Below, piece after piece: positions 10,070 to 15,710 of a stretch of DNA of 45,165 nt. The DNA lies in contig NZ_RZGS01000020.1 of NCBI RefSeq assembly GCF_003989745.1, positions 1 to 45,165 of the forward strand, in the 5' to 3' direction. A model generated the notes under the pieces. The model did no database searches. It was not told the origin of the DNA and was given only the letters and a program-made list of their open reading frames with translations. This DNA is from Legionella septentrionalis. Lineage in GTDB: Bacteria > Pseudomonadota > Gammaproteobacteria > Legionellales > Legionellaceae. The stretch's first letter is position 1, and each line of letters begins with the position of its first letter. A program made the translations under genes and the position numbers.

Positions 10070-10912
10070 GATAGTATCAGTAATTTCAGTAACAATCTGA
10101 TCTTTATTTATCTGTAGATTTTCGGAATTGCCGGATACCTCTTTAATATTTACGCTTATGGTTTCAGCATCTAGATACACGTCTTCATGATTCAGAATTT
10201 CTTGGGTAACATAACCACTGGTCTGACCCGCAGGTATAATAATGATAAGATTATTACTTAAGGTAATGGTGGTATCATTTGCAACTGCATTACTCAAGGT
10301 AGCGGTGTATGTGATTTTTCCGCCACTTTCCAGAATAGAAGGTGTTGCACTTAAATTTAATGTATTTTCAATAATAGGAGGATGAGTTGGGGGTTCGATT
10401 GGCCCGGAGGTTTCAGAAGCCAATTCGACAACTGGGATGGTTCTTGGTAATAGGGTAATTTCTTGGGAAATCACTTCAAAGGGTCTTGAGAATTCGCCAA
10501 AACGAGAGGTAGTATCAAAACCTGCTTCCACATGACCGCGGGAATTAATAAATTCGACAAATACTATAGCGCTGGTGCTGCTTCCTAGAGCCATTGGGTT
10601 CGCTGCTAGAATATTAGCGCTTATCTCGCCGGCTGCTGTAGGTGGTAGGACCACGCTTAAGTCAATATCGGATTCTCTTATTTCAACAACGCCTTTATCA
10701 AGCTTTTTTCCATAAGGAGCTTTGGCGATGTCAAAATCGGTAAAAAATAAATGATAATAGATATTTTCAGTCAAGGTGGAAGGAAAAACCCATGATTGCA
10801 CAGCGAACCGGACCGGTTGCTCTGTATTAATTGGGTTATCATGATTTAGGCCATGTTTAGTCATATCCTTGGCAAGTGTAAAAAAACCTCCCATAGCTAT
10901 ATTTATAGTCAT
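1..10912 (-). CDS. Giant repetitive Lap-type surface adhesin, N-terminal 3637 codons (3' end beyond window)
   Basis: The frame starting at ATG 10912 stays open to base 1; the codon phase at 10912 agrees with that of the last repeat at 31, so there is no net frameshift. Residues 1-171 form a non-repetitive N-terminal region that does not resemble the usual LapA retention module. It contains the motif PTAAGE with Ala93-Ala94, the type of di-alanine site cut by LapG. A proline-rich linker (about 171-180) leads to a divergent Ig-like unit (about 181-281). From Asp282 there are 34 full repeats of 98-99 residues with the core VTVNEGG, LSNG-VITI, GQTSG-VTFPAPTDDAY and SQTISISNATGGNYEQL, rich in Asp/Thr as in calcium-stabilised adhesin stalks. 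The gene lies directly downstream of lapE-lapG-lapD on the same strand. The C-terminal RTX/type I secretion signal must lie beyond the window. The start is uncertain: ATGs at codons 7 and 17 are alternatives and no strong RBS precedes any of them. Confidence 0.88.
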   Translation of the reverse strand, partial: MTINIAMGGFFTLAKDMTKHGLNHDNPINTEQPVRFAVQSWVFPSTLTENIYYHLFFTDFDIAKAPYGKKLDKGVVEIRESDIDLSVVLPPTAAGEISANILAANPMALGSSTSAIVFVEFINSRGHVEAGFDTTSRFGEFSRPFEVISQEITLLPRTIPVVELASETSGPIEPPTHPPIIENTLNLSATPSILESGGKITYTATLSNAVANDTTITLSNNLIIIIPAGQTSGYVTQEILNHEDVYLDAETISVNIKEVSGNSENLQINKDQIVTEITDTIDTTTVNLGNVTVNEGGTVTLTASVDNPPQTDLTLMLSNGQVITILAGQTSGSVTFPAPTDNAYLDTGSQTISISNATGGNYEQLDTSDTATITVQDTIDTTTVTLGDVTVNEGGNITLTANVENAPQNTPLTITLSNGEVITIAVGQTSGSVTFPAPTDDAYIDAGSQTISISNATGGNYEQLDTSDTATITVQDTIDTTTVTLGDVTVNEGGNITLTANVENAPKDTPLTITLSNGEIITIAVGQTSGSVTFPAPTDDAYIDAGSQTISISNATGGNYEQLDTSDTATITVQDTIDTTTVTLGDVTVNEGGNITLTANVENAPKDTPLTITLSNGEIITIAVGQTSGSVTFPAPTDDAYIDADSQTISISNATGGNYEQLDTSDTATVTVQDTIDTTTVTLGDVTVNEGGMVTLTANVNNAPQTDLTLTLSNGEVITILAGQTSGSVTFPAPTDDAYIDADSQTISISNATGGNYEQLDTNDTATITVQDTIDTTTVTLSDVTVNEGGTITLTANVNNAPETDLTLTLSNGQVITILAGQTSGSVTFPAPTDDAYIDADSQTISISNATGGNYEQLDTSDTATITVQDTIDTTTVTLGDVTVDEGGMVTLTANVENAPQNTPLVITLSNGEIITIAVGQTSGSVTFPAPTDDAYIDADSQTISISSAAGGNYEQLDISDTATITVQDTIDTTLVELSDVTVDEGGNITLTANVENAPQNTPLVITLSNGEIITIAVGQTSGSVTFPAPTDDAYIDADSQTISISNAIGGNYEQLDTSDTATITVQDTIDTTTVTLSDVTVNEGGTITLTANVNNAPQTDLTLTLSNGQVITILAGQTSGSVTFPAPTDDAYIDAGSQTISISNAIGGNYEQLDTSDTATITVQDTIDTTTVTLGDVTVNEGGTITLTANVENAPQNTPLVITLSNGEIITIAVGQTSGSVTFPAPTDDAYIDAGTQTISISSATGGNYEQLDTSDTATITIQDTIDTTAVTLGDVTVNEGGMVTLTANVENAPQNTPLVITLSNGEIITIAVGQTSGSVTFPAPTDDAYIDAGTQTISISSATGGNYEQLDTSDTATITIQDTIDTTAVTLGDVTVNEGGMVTLTANVENAPQNTPLVITLSNGEIITIAVGQTSGSVTFPAPTDDAYIDAGTQTISISSATGGNYEQLDTSDTATITVQDTIDTTAITLGDVTVNEGGTITLTANVENAPQDTPLTITLSNGEIITIAMGQTSGSVTFPAPTDDAYIDAGTQTISISSATGGNYESLNTSDTATITVQDTIDTTAITLGDVTVNEGGTITLTANVENAPQNTPLVITLSNGEIITIAVGQTSGSVTFPAPTDDAYIDAGSQTISISNATGGNYEQLDTSDTATITIQDTIDTTAVTLGDVTVNEGGMVTLTANVENAPQNTPLVITLSNGEIITIAVGQTSGSVTFPAPTDDAYIDAGTQTISISSATGGNYEQLDTSDTATITIQDTIDTTAVTLGDVTVNEGGMVTLTANVENAPKDTPLTITLSNGEIITIAVGQTSGSVTFPAPTDDAYIDAGTQTISISDALGGNYENLNTSDTATITVQDTIDITTVTLGDITVNEGGMVTLTANVNNAPQTDLTLTLSNGEIITILAGQTSGSVTFPAPTDDAYIDADSQTISISNAAGGNYESLNTSDTATITVQDTIDTTTVTLGDVTVNEGGTITLTANVNNAPQTDLTLTLSNGQVITILAGQTSGSVTFPAPTDDAYIDADSQTISISSAAGGNYEQLDTSDTATITVQDTINTTTVTLGDVTVNEGGTITLTANVNNAPQTDLTLTLSNGEVITILAGQTSGSVTFPAPTDDAYIDADSQTISISSAAGGNYEQLDTSDTATITVQDTIDTTTVTLGDVTVNEGGTITLTANVNNAPETDLTLTLSNGQVITILAGQTSGSVTFPAPTDDAYIDADSQTISISNAAGGNYEQLDTSDTATITINDTVDTTTVILGDVTVNEGGTITLTANVNNAPQTDLTLTLSNGEVITILAGQTSGSVTFPAPTDDAYINADSQTISISSAAGGNYEQLDTSDTATITVQDTIDTTTVTLGDVTVNEGGTITLTANVNNAPETDLTLTLSNGQVITILAGQTSGSVTFPAPTDDAYIDADSQTISISNAAGGNYEQLDTSDTATITINDTVDTTTVILGDVTVNEGGTITLTANVNNAPQTDLTLTLSNGEVITILAGQTSGSVTFPAPTDDAYINADSQTISISSAAGGNYESLNTSDTATITVQDTIDTTTVTLGDVTVNEGGTITLTANVNNAPQTDLTLTLSNGEVITILAGQTSGSVTFPAPTDDAYVDAGTQTISISNATGGNYEQLDTSDTATITVQDTIDTTTVTLGDVTVNEGGTITLTANVNNAPQTDLTLTLSNGEVITIFAGQTSGSVTFPAPTDDAYIDADSQTISISNAAGGNYEQLDTSDTATITVQDTIDTTTVTLGDVTVNEGGTITLTANVNNAPQTDLTLTLSNGEVITILAGQTSGSVTFPAPTDDAYIDAGTQTISISNATGGNYESLNTSDTATITVQDTIDTTTVTLGDVTVNEGGTITLTANVNNAPETDLTLTLSNGQVITILAGQTSGSVTFPAPTDDAYIDADSQTISISNAAGGNYEQLNTSDTATITVQDTIDTTTVTLGDVTVNEGGTITLTANVNNAPQTDLTLTLSNGQVITILAGQTSGSVTFPAPTDDAYVDAGTQTISISNATGGNYEQLDTSDTATITVQDTINTTTVTLGDVTVNEGGTITLTANVNNAPQTDLTLTLSNGQVITILAGQTSGSVTFPAPTDDAYVDADSQTISISNAAGGNYEQLDISDTATITVQDTINTTTVTLGDVTVNEGGMVTLTANVNNAPQTDLTLTLSNGQVITILAGQTSGSVTFPAPTDDAYIDADSQTISISNATGGNYEQLNTSDTATITIQDTIDTTTVTLGDVTVNEGGSITLTANVNNAPETDLTLTLSNGEVITILAGQTSGSVTFPAPTDDAYIDAGTQTISISNAIGGNYEQLDTSDTATITVQDIIDTTTVTLGDVTVNEGGTITLTANVNNAPQTDLTLTLSNGEIITILAGQTSGSVTFPAPTDDAYIDADSQTISISSAVGGNYEQLDTSDTATITVQDTIDTTLVELSDVTVDEGGNITLTANVENAPQNTPLVITLSNGEIITIAVGQTSGSVTFPAPTDDAYIDAGSQTISISNAVGGNYEQLNTSDTATITVQDTIDTTLVELSDVTVDEGGMVTLTANVENAPQNTPLVITLSNGEIITIAVGQTSGSVTFPAPTDDAYIDAGSQTISISNATGGNYEQLDTSDTATITVQDTIDTTLVELSDV
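3321..4548. repeat. Recent 588-bp (two-unit) tandem duplication within the adhesin array
   Basis: By eye, 3321-3960 matches 3909-4548 base for base at a 588-bp offset. This includes rare variants not seen in other units, such as the 'gtcattaatagtaatggtt' segment at about 3570 and 4158. Identity stops at a T/C difference near 3960/4548 and at a different segment before 3321. This marks a recent unequal crossover of two class A units. Confidence 0.8.
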
Positions 10913-10932
10913 ATTCCATCACCATTCGTCAT
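10909..10932 (-). CDS. Possible 7-codon leader peptide overlapping the adhesin start
   Basis: ATG at 10932 opens MTNGDGI followed by TGA, and this stop overlaps the adhesin ATG in an ATGA arrangement. GGGGTAAG lies 5' of the mini-ORF and is a better ribosome-binding candidate than anything before the adhesin ATG. Translational coupling is the inference. The short frame could also be chance, or the relic of a frameshifted original N-terminus. Confidence 0.3.
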   Translation of the reverse strand: MTNGDGI

Positions 10933-10942
10933 AAGCTTACCC

Positions 10943-10968
10943 CACACTATAAGTATAGTAATAGTGTG
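10943..10968. promoter_or_regulatory. Inverted repeat in the adhesin leader/promoter region
   Basis: CACACTAT (10943-10950) and ATAGTGTG (10961-10968) are perfect 8-bp arms around a 10-base loop. The element ends about 30 bp upstream of the adhesin ATG. It could be an operator for a dimeric regulator or an RNA hairpin near the translation start. I see no convincing -35/-10 pair next to it. Confidence 0.5.
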
Positions 10969-11109
10969 AAATAAATTGCTTAAATTAATTGCTCTTTACG
11001 CATTCTTAGCTCATTAAGCCATGTAAAACCTAGCTTATTTGTTTAATATTAGACCATTTTTAGGAATTTTGAATAACAAAATAAAATTTACAAAATATAG
11101 ATGGAAAGA

Positions 11110-13047
11110 CTATTTTTTAACGCTTAATAGTAAAGTAGGAGGTTCTATATAATTCCCTTGGAAATAGGCAATCCCTAATTTTTTAAGATAATTAAACTGG
11201 CTTTCATTCTCGACGGCCGTAGCGATCGGAATAATGTCCAAGCTATGACATGTAGTCACTAATTTAATAATGAAATCTTGAATAAATTTATTTTCTTCCA
11301 CATCCTTAGACAGGCTACCGTCTAATTTCAAATAGGCGATATTTAATTTTTTCAAGTGTTCTAAAGATGCAATGGTTGCTCCTACGCGATCAAGTCCTAC
11401 GGTATATCCTAATTGGACCAAATGATTAATGAAAGGGACTGCGGTATTCATCGATTGGTCCAGCAATACTTCGCTGATTTCAAAATGCAGTTTTGTTTTG
11501 CCTGTTTTAGCAATTTTTTCCACCAGCGATAAGAAATGTTGCTGTTTTTTTTCAGTATTGATGGTGGAAATAGACAAATTAAGAGCAAATGTCTCGGGTT
11601 TCTTAAGGCGAGCGATTTGATTTAAAACATATTCATCGATTTCCAGACCTAAATTATATTGTTCTGCAATTGGAAAAAATTCGCGTGCAGAAATTTCACG
11701 TGGGGAATCAGCAAGTTTAATAAAGCATTCCTTATGATAAATGCCATTAGGGGATTGGACGGGTTGTGAATATAAATTGAATTTTTCTTCCTGAATAGCG
11801 GAAATAATTTTCTCATGCCAGTGCTCTTTAGAAATGATTTCTTCGGCTTCTATCTCAGGTTCTATATAATAATGTGTTCTTCGTGTACGCTTTGCCTGAT
11901 TGATTGCTTTGTCTGCGCGCAATAACAGTGCGCTGGCATCTTCATTAAAGTCACATTTCACCGCTGCAATAATACAGGAGAGGGATTTATCGAACCGTTT
12001 AACGAGCTTTTCGATTTGGATATAGATTTCGTTAATGACCGCTTCAATATTTTCACGATGACGTTCAATGATAATCGTGGCGAAACTTGGCCTGTCGAGA
12101 CGTACGGTGAGGAATAAATTTTTATCAAAAAGAATATCGCCAAGCTTATTGCTTACGGTTTTTATAACTTCATCGCCTTCGGAATAGCTATAATGTGCAT
12201 TAAATTCAGCCAGCCCTGCAATTTCGATTATCACTAAAAAACCAGGTGAAAAATCATCTTCACTAGATAAATATTGTTTCAGTTGCTGCAGGAAATAATT
12301 TTTATTCCCACGACCAGTTAAATTATCTTTATAAGCTTTCGCTCGAAGGCGCTCAGTTTCTTCAATTTGCATGGAAAAGAAGTGTTTTAGTTTTCTTACC
12401 ATGACGTTGATTGCAGTAGAAAGTTGGTTCAATTCTTTCAGCTTGGGTTTGGTTTCAAGTATATAAAAGTTCTTCCTGCCAATATCTTGGGCCTGCTGGA
12501 TAATAAGTTTTAACGGTCTGAACATAACCTTAATCAAAATCACAGAAATAATGGTGATGAATAAGGTAAGTAATAAAAATAGGGCAAATAATTTTTTAAC
12601 TGTTTGCCATAATGCTTCGTAAGCCAGACTCATGTCACTGCGTACGATGACTTCACCAACTTGCTGCCATCCATGCACAATCAGTGCAGATTTTGGCTGA
12701 TTTTTAAAATTCAGAATACGGATAAACCAATGGGGCACGGTTTGATGTTCGTTTTTAAGATAACGTGATACCAAGGTGTTTTTTTTGATGTCGCGTACGG
12801 TGATTACACAAAAGTAGCCGCGATCAAAAACTGCATTTATTTTAGCAATCATCGTACCTTTGTCTATTACATTCCCAAACTGATTGGATAGCGATAAACC
12901 AAGGGCAGTCGCGGTATCTTGCGCGTTGCGTTCCAATTGCTCTTCAAAATATGTTTTGGCTTGATATACCGTAATTAAAAAAGTCCCTAGAAACAGCGTG
13001 GATAATGCTGCAATTAGAATTATGATAGTTTGCTTGGATAATGTCAC
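11110..13047 (-). CDS. lapD: LapD-like inner-membrane c-di-GMP receptor (degenerate GGDEF-EAL)
   Basis: This 645-residue protein has TM1 (about 7-29), a periplasmic LapD/MoxY-type domain (about 30-150), TM2 (about 152-174), HAMP (about 175-228), GGDEF (about 235-395) and EAL (about 410-645). The periplasmic domain carries HGWQQVGEV with Trp127, matching the Trp that LapD uses to hold LapG. Both enzyme domains look inactive: GGDEF reads SEGDE (289-293), EAL reads ECF (440-442), and the usual DDFG reads DRVG (553-556). The family is known to act as a receptor: c-di-GMP binding to the EAL domain drives inside-out signalling that sequesters LapG in the periplasm. Its start overlaps the lapG stop by ATGA, implying translational coupling. 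L. pneumophila has a comparable LapD-type protein beside its lapG. Confidence 0.9.
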   Translation of the reverse strand: MTLSKQTIIILIAALSTLFLGTFLITVYQAKTYFEEQLERNAQDTATALGLSLSNQFGNVIDKGTMIAKINAVFDRGYFCVITVRDIKKNTLVSRYLKNEHQTVPHWFIRILNFKNQPKSALIVHGWQQVGEVIVRSDMSLAYEALWQTVKKLFALFLLLTLFITIISVILIKVMFRPLKLIIQQAQDIGRKNFYILETKPKLKELNQLSTAINVMVRKLKHFFSMQIEETERLRAKAYKDNLTGRGNKNYFLQQLKQYLSSEDDFSPGFLVIIEIAGLAEFNAHYSYSEGDEVIKTVSNKLGDILFDKNLFLTVRLDRPSFATIIIERHRENIEAVINEIYIQIEKLVKRFDKSLSCIIAAVKCDFNEDASALLLRADKAINQAKRTRRTHYYIEPEIEAEEIISKEHWHEKIISAIQEEKFNLYSQPVQSPNGIYHKECFIKLADSPREISAREFFPIAEQYNLGLEIDEYVLNQIARLKKPETFALNLSISTINTEKKQQHFLSLVEKIAKTGKTKLHFEISEVLLDQSMNTAVPFINHLVQLGYTVGLDRVGATIASLEHLKKLNIAYLKLDGSLSKDVEENKFIQDFIIKLVTTCHSLDIIPIATAVENESQFNYLKKLGIAYFQGNYIEPPTLLLSVKK

Positions 13048-13742
13048 TTATATTCGCCTTGTAGTTTGATGCGCTCGATAAGCGCTTGCCATTTACTTAA
13101 ACTACTCGCCTTTCCGTAAGGCCTTGCCCTGTCTATCCGTTCATACAGCCACACTTCTTCTGCGTTAAAACTATAGACAGGTATTAAATCCATTCTTTCC
13201 GGGGCTGGTAAAATTTTAGCTACCAAATTATCAAGAATTAATGGCTGCTCTTCCGGTTTTGGATAATAAGTTAACACCATGTGGGGTTTATTATCAGGCC
13301 GGATTGTTACATAAGTAATCCTTAATTTTTCTTCCGGGATCCCTAATGCTACTAATGTAAAATATTTTGCTATAGCAAAATCCTCACAGTCCCCGCCTCC
13401 TGCCTCTAAAAATTCCTGCGGGGTCAGCCATACATCAGCACTTCCTTGCAGGGGAGTATCAGGTATATAAGTTAACTGATTAAAAAAATTATTAACTTTT
13501 TCCAGTAATATTTTTACGTTAAGTGAACGGTTTTCTCTTATTAATTTTTTCCAGGCTGCTATACGTTGGTTTGCTGTTGCTTCCTGGGGAGAACTATGCT
13601 GGTTGGCATAAGCGTAGTCGCCGGAAATTTTAATAGCGTATTTAATCGTATAAACGGTGTATCCTAGGTATCCTGTGCATATTATGAGCAAAAAAAGTAT
13701 TGTTTTTTTTAAAAATTTCGTGCTTTTGTCAAACGTAGTCAT
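13044..13742 (-). CDS. lapG: LapG-like periplasmic calcium-dependent cysteine protease
   Basis: This 232-residue transglutaminase-like cysteine protease (bacterial BTLCP family) has an N-terminal signal anchor (about 13-31). The catalytic triad is Cys119 in GGGDCEDFA, His154 in NKPHMVL and Asp171 in LILDNL. The spacing of 35 and 17 residues matches what I recall of the L. pneumophila LapG triad. Acidic residues around Cys119 (Asp118, Glu120, Asp121) fit the calcium-binding loop known in the family. The expected role is cutting the di-alanine site of the adhesin N-terminus unless held by LapD. It starts 3 bp after lapE and overlaps lapD by four bases, consistent with one operon. Confidence 0.92.
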   Translation of the reverse strand: MTTFDKSTKFLKKTILFLLIICTGYLGYTVYTIKYAIKISGDYAYANQHSSPQEATANQRIAAWKKLIRENRSLNVKILLEKVNNFFNQLTYIPDTPLQGSADVWLTPQEFLEAGGGDCEDFAIAKYFTLVALGIPEEKLRITYVTIRPDNKPHMVLTYYPKPEEQPLILDNLVAKILPAPERMDLIPVYSFNAEEVWLYERIDRARPYGKASSLSKWQALIERIKLQGEYK

Positions 13743-13745
13743 GAA

Positions 13746-15074
13746 TTAGCGCACAAACCGCAAAGCTTTAAATGGGTTGCTATGTCCGCTCAAAAAAGGG
13801 ATTAAACACCCTATACTGTTTAAAATTCGATATCGTGCGAAGACTTCATCATTGCGTGCTTGCAGGTAATCAATTTCTGCCCGGTTTTGCTCGTTTTGAG
13901 CATTGAGCAAATCCAGAAAAGAACGCTGGCCAATCTGGAATTGTTCGAAATAAGCTTGTTTGGTTTTCTTGGCATTAATTACGTAAGATGCCAAAGTCAC
14001 AGCACGCTCAGCACTAGCGTGCCATGCATTATAAGCTAACCGTACCGTCTCTTTTAAATCCACCATGGTGTTATTTCGTATTTCCAAAGCCTGTTGAACT
14101 TGATAGGCTGTTTTTCTGGCATTGGCAAGGTCGCTGCCGCCGCGAAAGGCATTGTAGCGAGCCCTTATCATTGCCAAGTTGTCGTTATTTCGGCCCTCAA
14201 GACCGTCAAGGTTTCTGTTTCTGCCAGCGCTTATGACAGCATCGATTCTGGGATAAAAATTGGCATTAGCTACTTTATTCTGTGCCCTTGCCTCACGAAT
14301 ATCAGCAGTAGCCGCTTTCATTAAAGGATGATTATCCAATCCCTTTTGAATTCCTTCTTCCACCGTTTTAGGAAAAACAGTCGTGTCGGGCGGAGCAGGT
14401 TCTACTAAATGCTCAGGCCAGGTACCTACGAATTTTTTAAAGCGGATGCGGGCTTCTTCATAATTGCTTTGCGCACTGATTAAATTGGCTTTAGCCAGCG
14501 CTACACGTGATTTGGCTTGATCAAGTTCAGCCATGCGCGTAATGCCAGCGACACTTCTTTCTTCAATTAATTTTAATAACCGTCTGTGCTCAAATAAATT
14601 ACTTCTAGCTAGTCTTACCAGCTTCATTTGCAGCAGAATATTTAAGTAAGCTTCTGTTGTATTGAGGGCTAAATCGTTTGCGACCCCCCCGGTTTTATAA
14701 TTCAGTGATTGAAATGCAAAAATGTTACGCTCTACTTCCCCGACAATGCCGCCACCGGCAAAGATATTTTGCGTCAAAGCAACGTTGAATTCCTGGCGGT
14801 TGAGCGTGGTTTTATCTGAACCTTCTAGATCTACCGTTAGCGGGCTTTCAGTTTCTTCCCGGCCATAGCCACCATCAATATCAATTGAAGGAAAGAAGGC
14901 GCCTTTGGCTTCGGCAATTCCTTCGCGTGCGGCAAAGGTTTCTGCACGATTTTGCATAATTTCGGGATGATGGCGCAGGGTTTGTTGTACTGCTTCCACC
15001 AAGGTTTGTGCAGTCACGTGTTTAAAACCCAGCATAAGTAAAAATATAATTAATTTTCTATTATTTTTGAGCAT
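13746..15074 (-). CDS. lapE: TolC-family outer-membrane channel, LapE-like
   Basis: The 442-residue protein has a signal peptide ending near Ala21-Gln22, then two TolC-type outer-membrane efflux repeats (about 25-215 and 225-415) with the family features TLVEAVQQTLRHHPEI and a C-terminal LDLLNAQNEQNRAEIDYLQA helix. It would form the outer-membrane conduit of a type I secretion system, here most likely for the adhesin downstream. In the Pseudomonas system the channel also holds the uncleaved adhesin at the surface. The ABC and membrane-fusion partners (LapB, LapC) are absent from the window. No strong ribosome-binding site precedes the ATG. Assignment to the Lap system rests on the neighbours. 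Confidence 0.85.
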   Translation of the reverse strand: MLKNNRKLIIFLLMLGFKHVTAQTLVEAVQQTLRHHPEIMQNRAETFAAREGIAEAKGAFFPSIDIDGGYGREETESPLTVDLEGSDKTTLNRQEFNVALTQNIFAGGGIVGEVERNIFAFQSLNYKTGGVANDLALNTTEAYLNILLQMKLVRLARSNLFEHRRLLKLIEERSVAGITRMAELDQAKSRVALAKANLISAQSNYEEARIRFKKFVGTWPEHLVEPAPPDTTVFPKTVEEGIQKGLDNHPLMKAATADIREARAQNKVANANFYPRIDAVISAGRNRNLDGLEGRNNDNLAMIRARYNAFRGGSDLANARKTAYQVQQALEIRNNTMVDLKETVRLAYNAWHASAERAVTLASYVINAKKTKQAYFEQFQIGQRSFLDLLNAQNEQNRAEIDYLQARNDEVFARYRILNSIGCLIPFLSGHSNPFKALRFVR

Positions 15075-15159
15075 TTAACTGCAAAACCACATAAGTTTGA
15101 TAGTTAAGTTACACTGCTTGGGAGATGTTAGCAAGAGCACAAAAAATATCATGAACTTA

Positions 15160-15188
15160 TTGACCTGACGATAAGCTACAGGTATTAT
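15160..15188 (+). promoter_or_regulatory. Strong sigma-70 promoter for the tRNA cluster
   Basis: TTGACC (15160-15165), a 17-bp spacer and TATTAT (15183-15188) lie 28 bp before tRNA-Pro. A GC-rich stretch (GCGCTC) follows the -10, like discriminators of stringently controlled stable-RNA promoters. Confidence 0.75.
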
Positions 15189-15215
15189 TTGCGCTCTGTC
15201 CTTGGGATGGGTTCA

Positions 15216-15292
15216 CGGGGTGTAGCGCAGTCTGGTAGCGCGCCTGCTTTGGGAGCAGGATGTCGGGAGTTCGAATCTCTCCACCCCGACCA
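15216..15292 (+). tRNA. tRNA-Pro (anticodon TGG)
   Basis: Acceptor CGGGGTG pairs with CACCCCG, followed by ACCA. The anticodon arm is CCTGC-TTTGGGA-GCAGG with TGG in the loop, and the T-arm contains GTTCGAATC. The 3' CCA is encoded (15290-15292). Confidence 0.96.
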
Positions 15293-15323
15293 ATATTCAC
15301 CCTCAATTCCGAGGGTATGTATT

Positions 15324-15400
15324 GCGCCCGTAGCTCATCTGGATAGAGCATCGGCCTTCTAAGCCGAGGGTAGCAGGTTCGAATCCTGCCGGGCGTGCCA
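15324..15400 (+). tRNA. tRNA-Arg (anticodon TCT)
   Basis: Acceptor GCGCCCG pairs with CGGGCGT (one G-U), followed by GCCA. The anticodon arm TCGGC-CTTCTAA-GCCGA gives TCT. The T-loop is GTTCGAATC and CCA is encoded. Confidence 0.96.
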
Positions 15401-15438
15401 CGTCAAGCAGTATTCTTTGATATAATTGGTATATCCAT

Positions 15439-15515
15439 GGTGGGCGTAGCTCAGTTGGTAGAGCCCCGGGTTGTGATCCCGGTTGTCGTGGGTTCGAGTC
15501 CCATCGTTCACCCCA
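15439..15515 (+). tRNA. tRNA-His (anticodon GTG)
   Basis: The anticodon loop TTGTGAT carries GTG. An extra G at position -1 (15439) faces C73 (15512), the identity element of tRNA-His. CCA is encoded at 15513-15515. Confidence 0.96.
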
Positions 15516-15594
15516 AAATTCTTTTTGGCATATTCCCTATTTAATTTTGAGACTTTACAAGATAGTGGCACTGTTTAATAATTCCCACCTGTTT

Positions 15595-15679
15595 GCGAAA
15601 GTGGCGAAACTGGTAGACGCGCTGGATTTAGGTTCCAGTGGGGCAACCCGTGAGAGTTCGAGTCTCTCCTTTCGCACCA
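15595..15679 (+). tRNA. tRNA-Leu (anticodon TAG)
   Basis: Acceptor GCGAAAG pairs with CTTTCGC, then ACCA. The anticodon arm CTGGA-TTTAGGT-TCCAG gives TAG. A long class II variable arm (TGGGGCAACCCGT) confirms a Leu-type tRNA. Confidence 0.96.
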
Positions 15680-15710
15680 TTCTATTAAATAATTTTCACG
15701 AGGTGACTAG

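Noticed and set aside
1..10100. Many 60-158 residue open frames on both strands in the repeat region
   Set aside because: They repeat with the same 294/297-bp period, are built from the same shifted repeat text and have no ribosome-binding sites. They are shadows of the single long adhesin frame.
15100..15150. Possible lapE promoter (TTGCTA, 17 bp, TAACTT on the minus strand)
   Set aside because: Both hexamers match the consensus poorly; too weak to annotate although a promoter must exist nearby.
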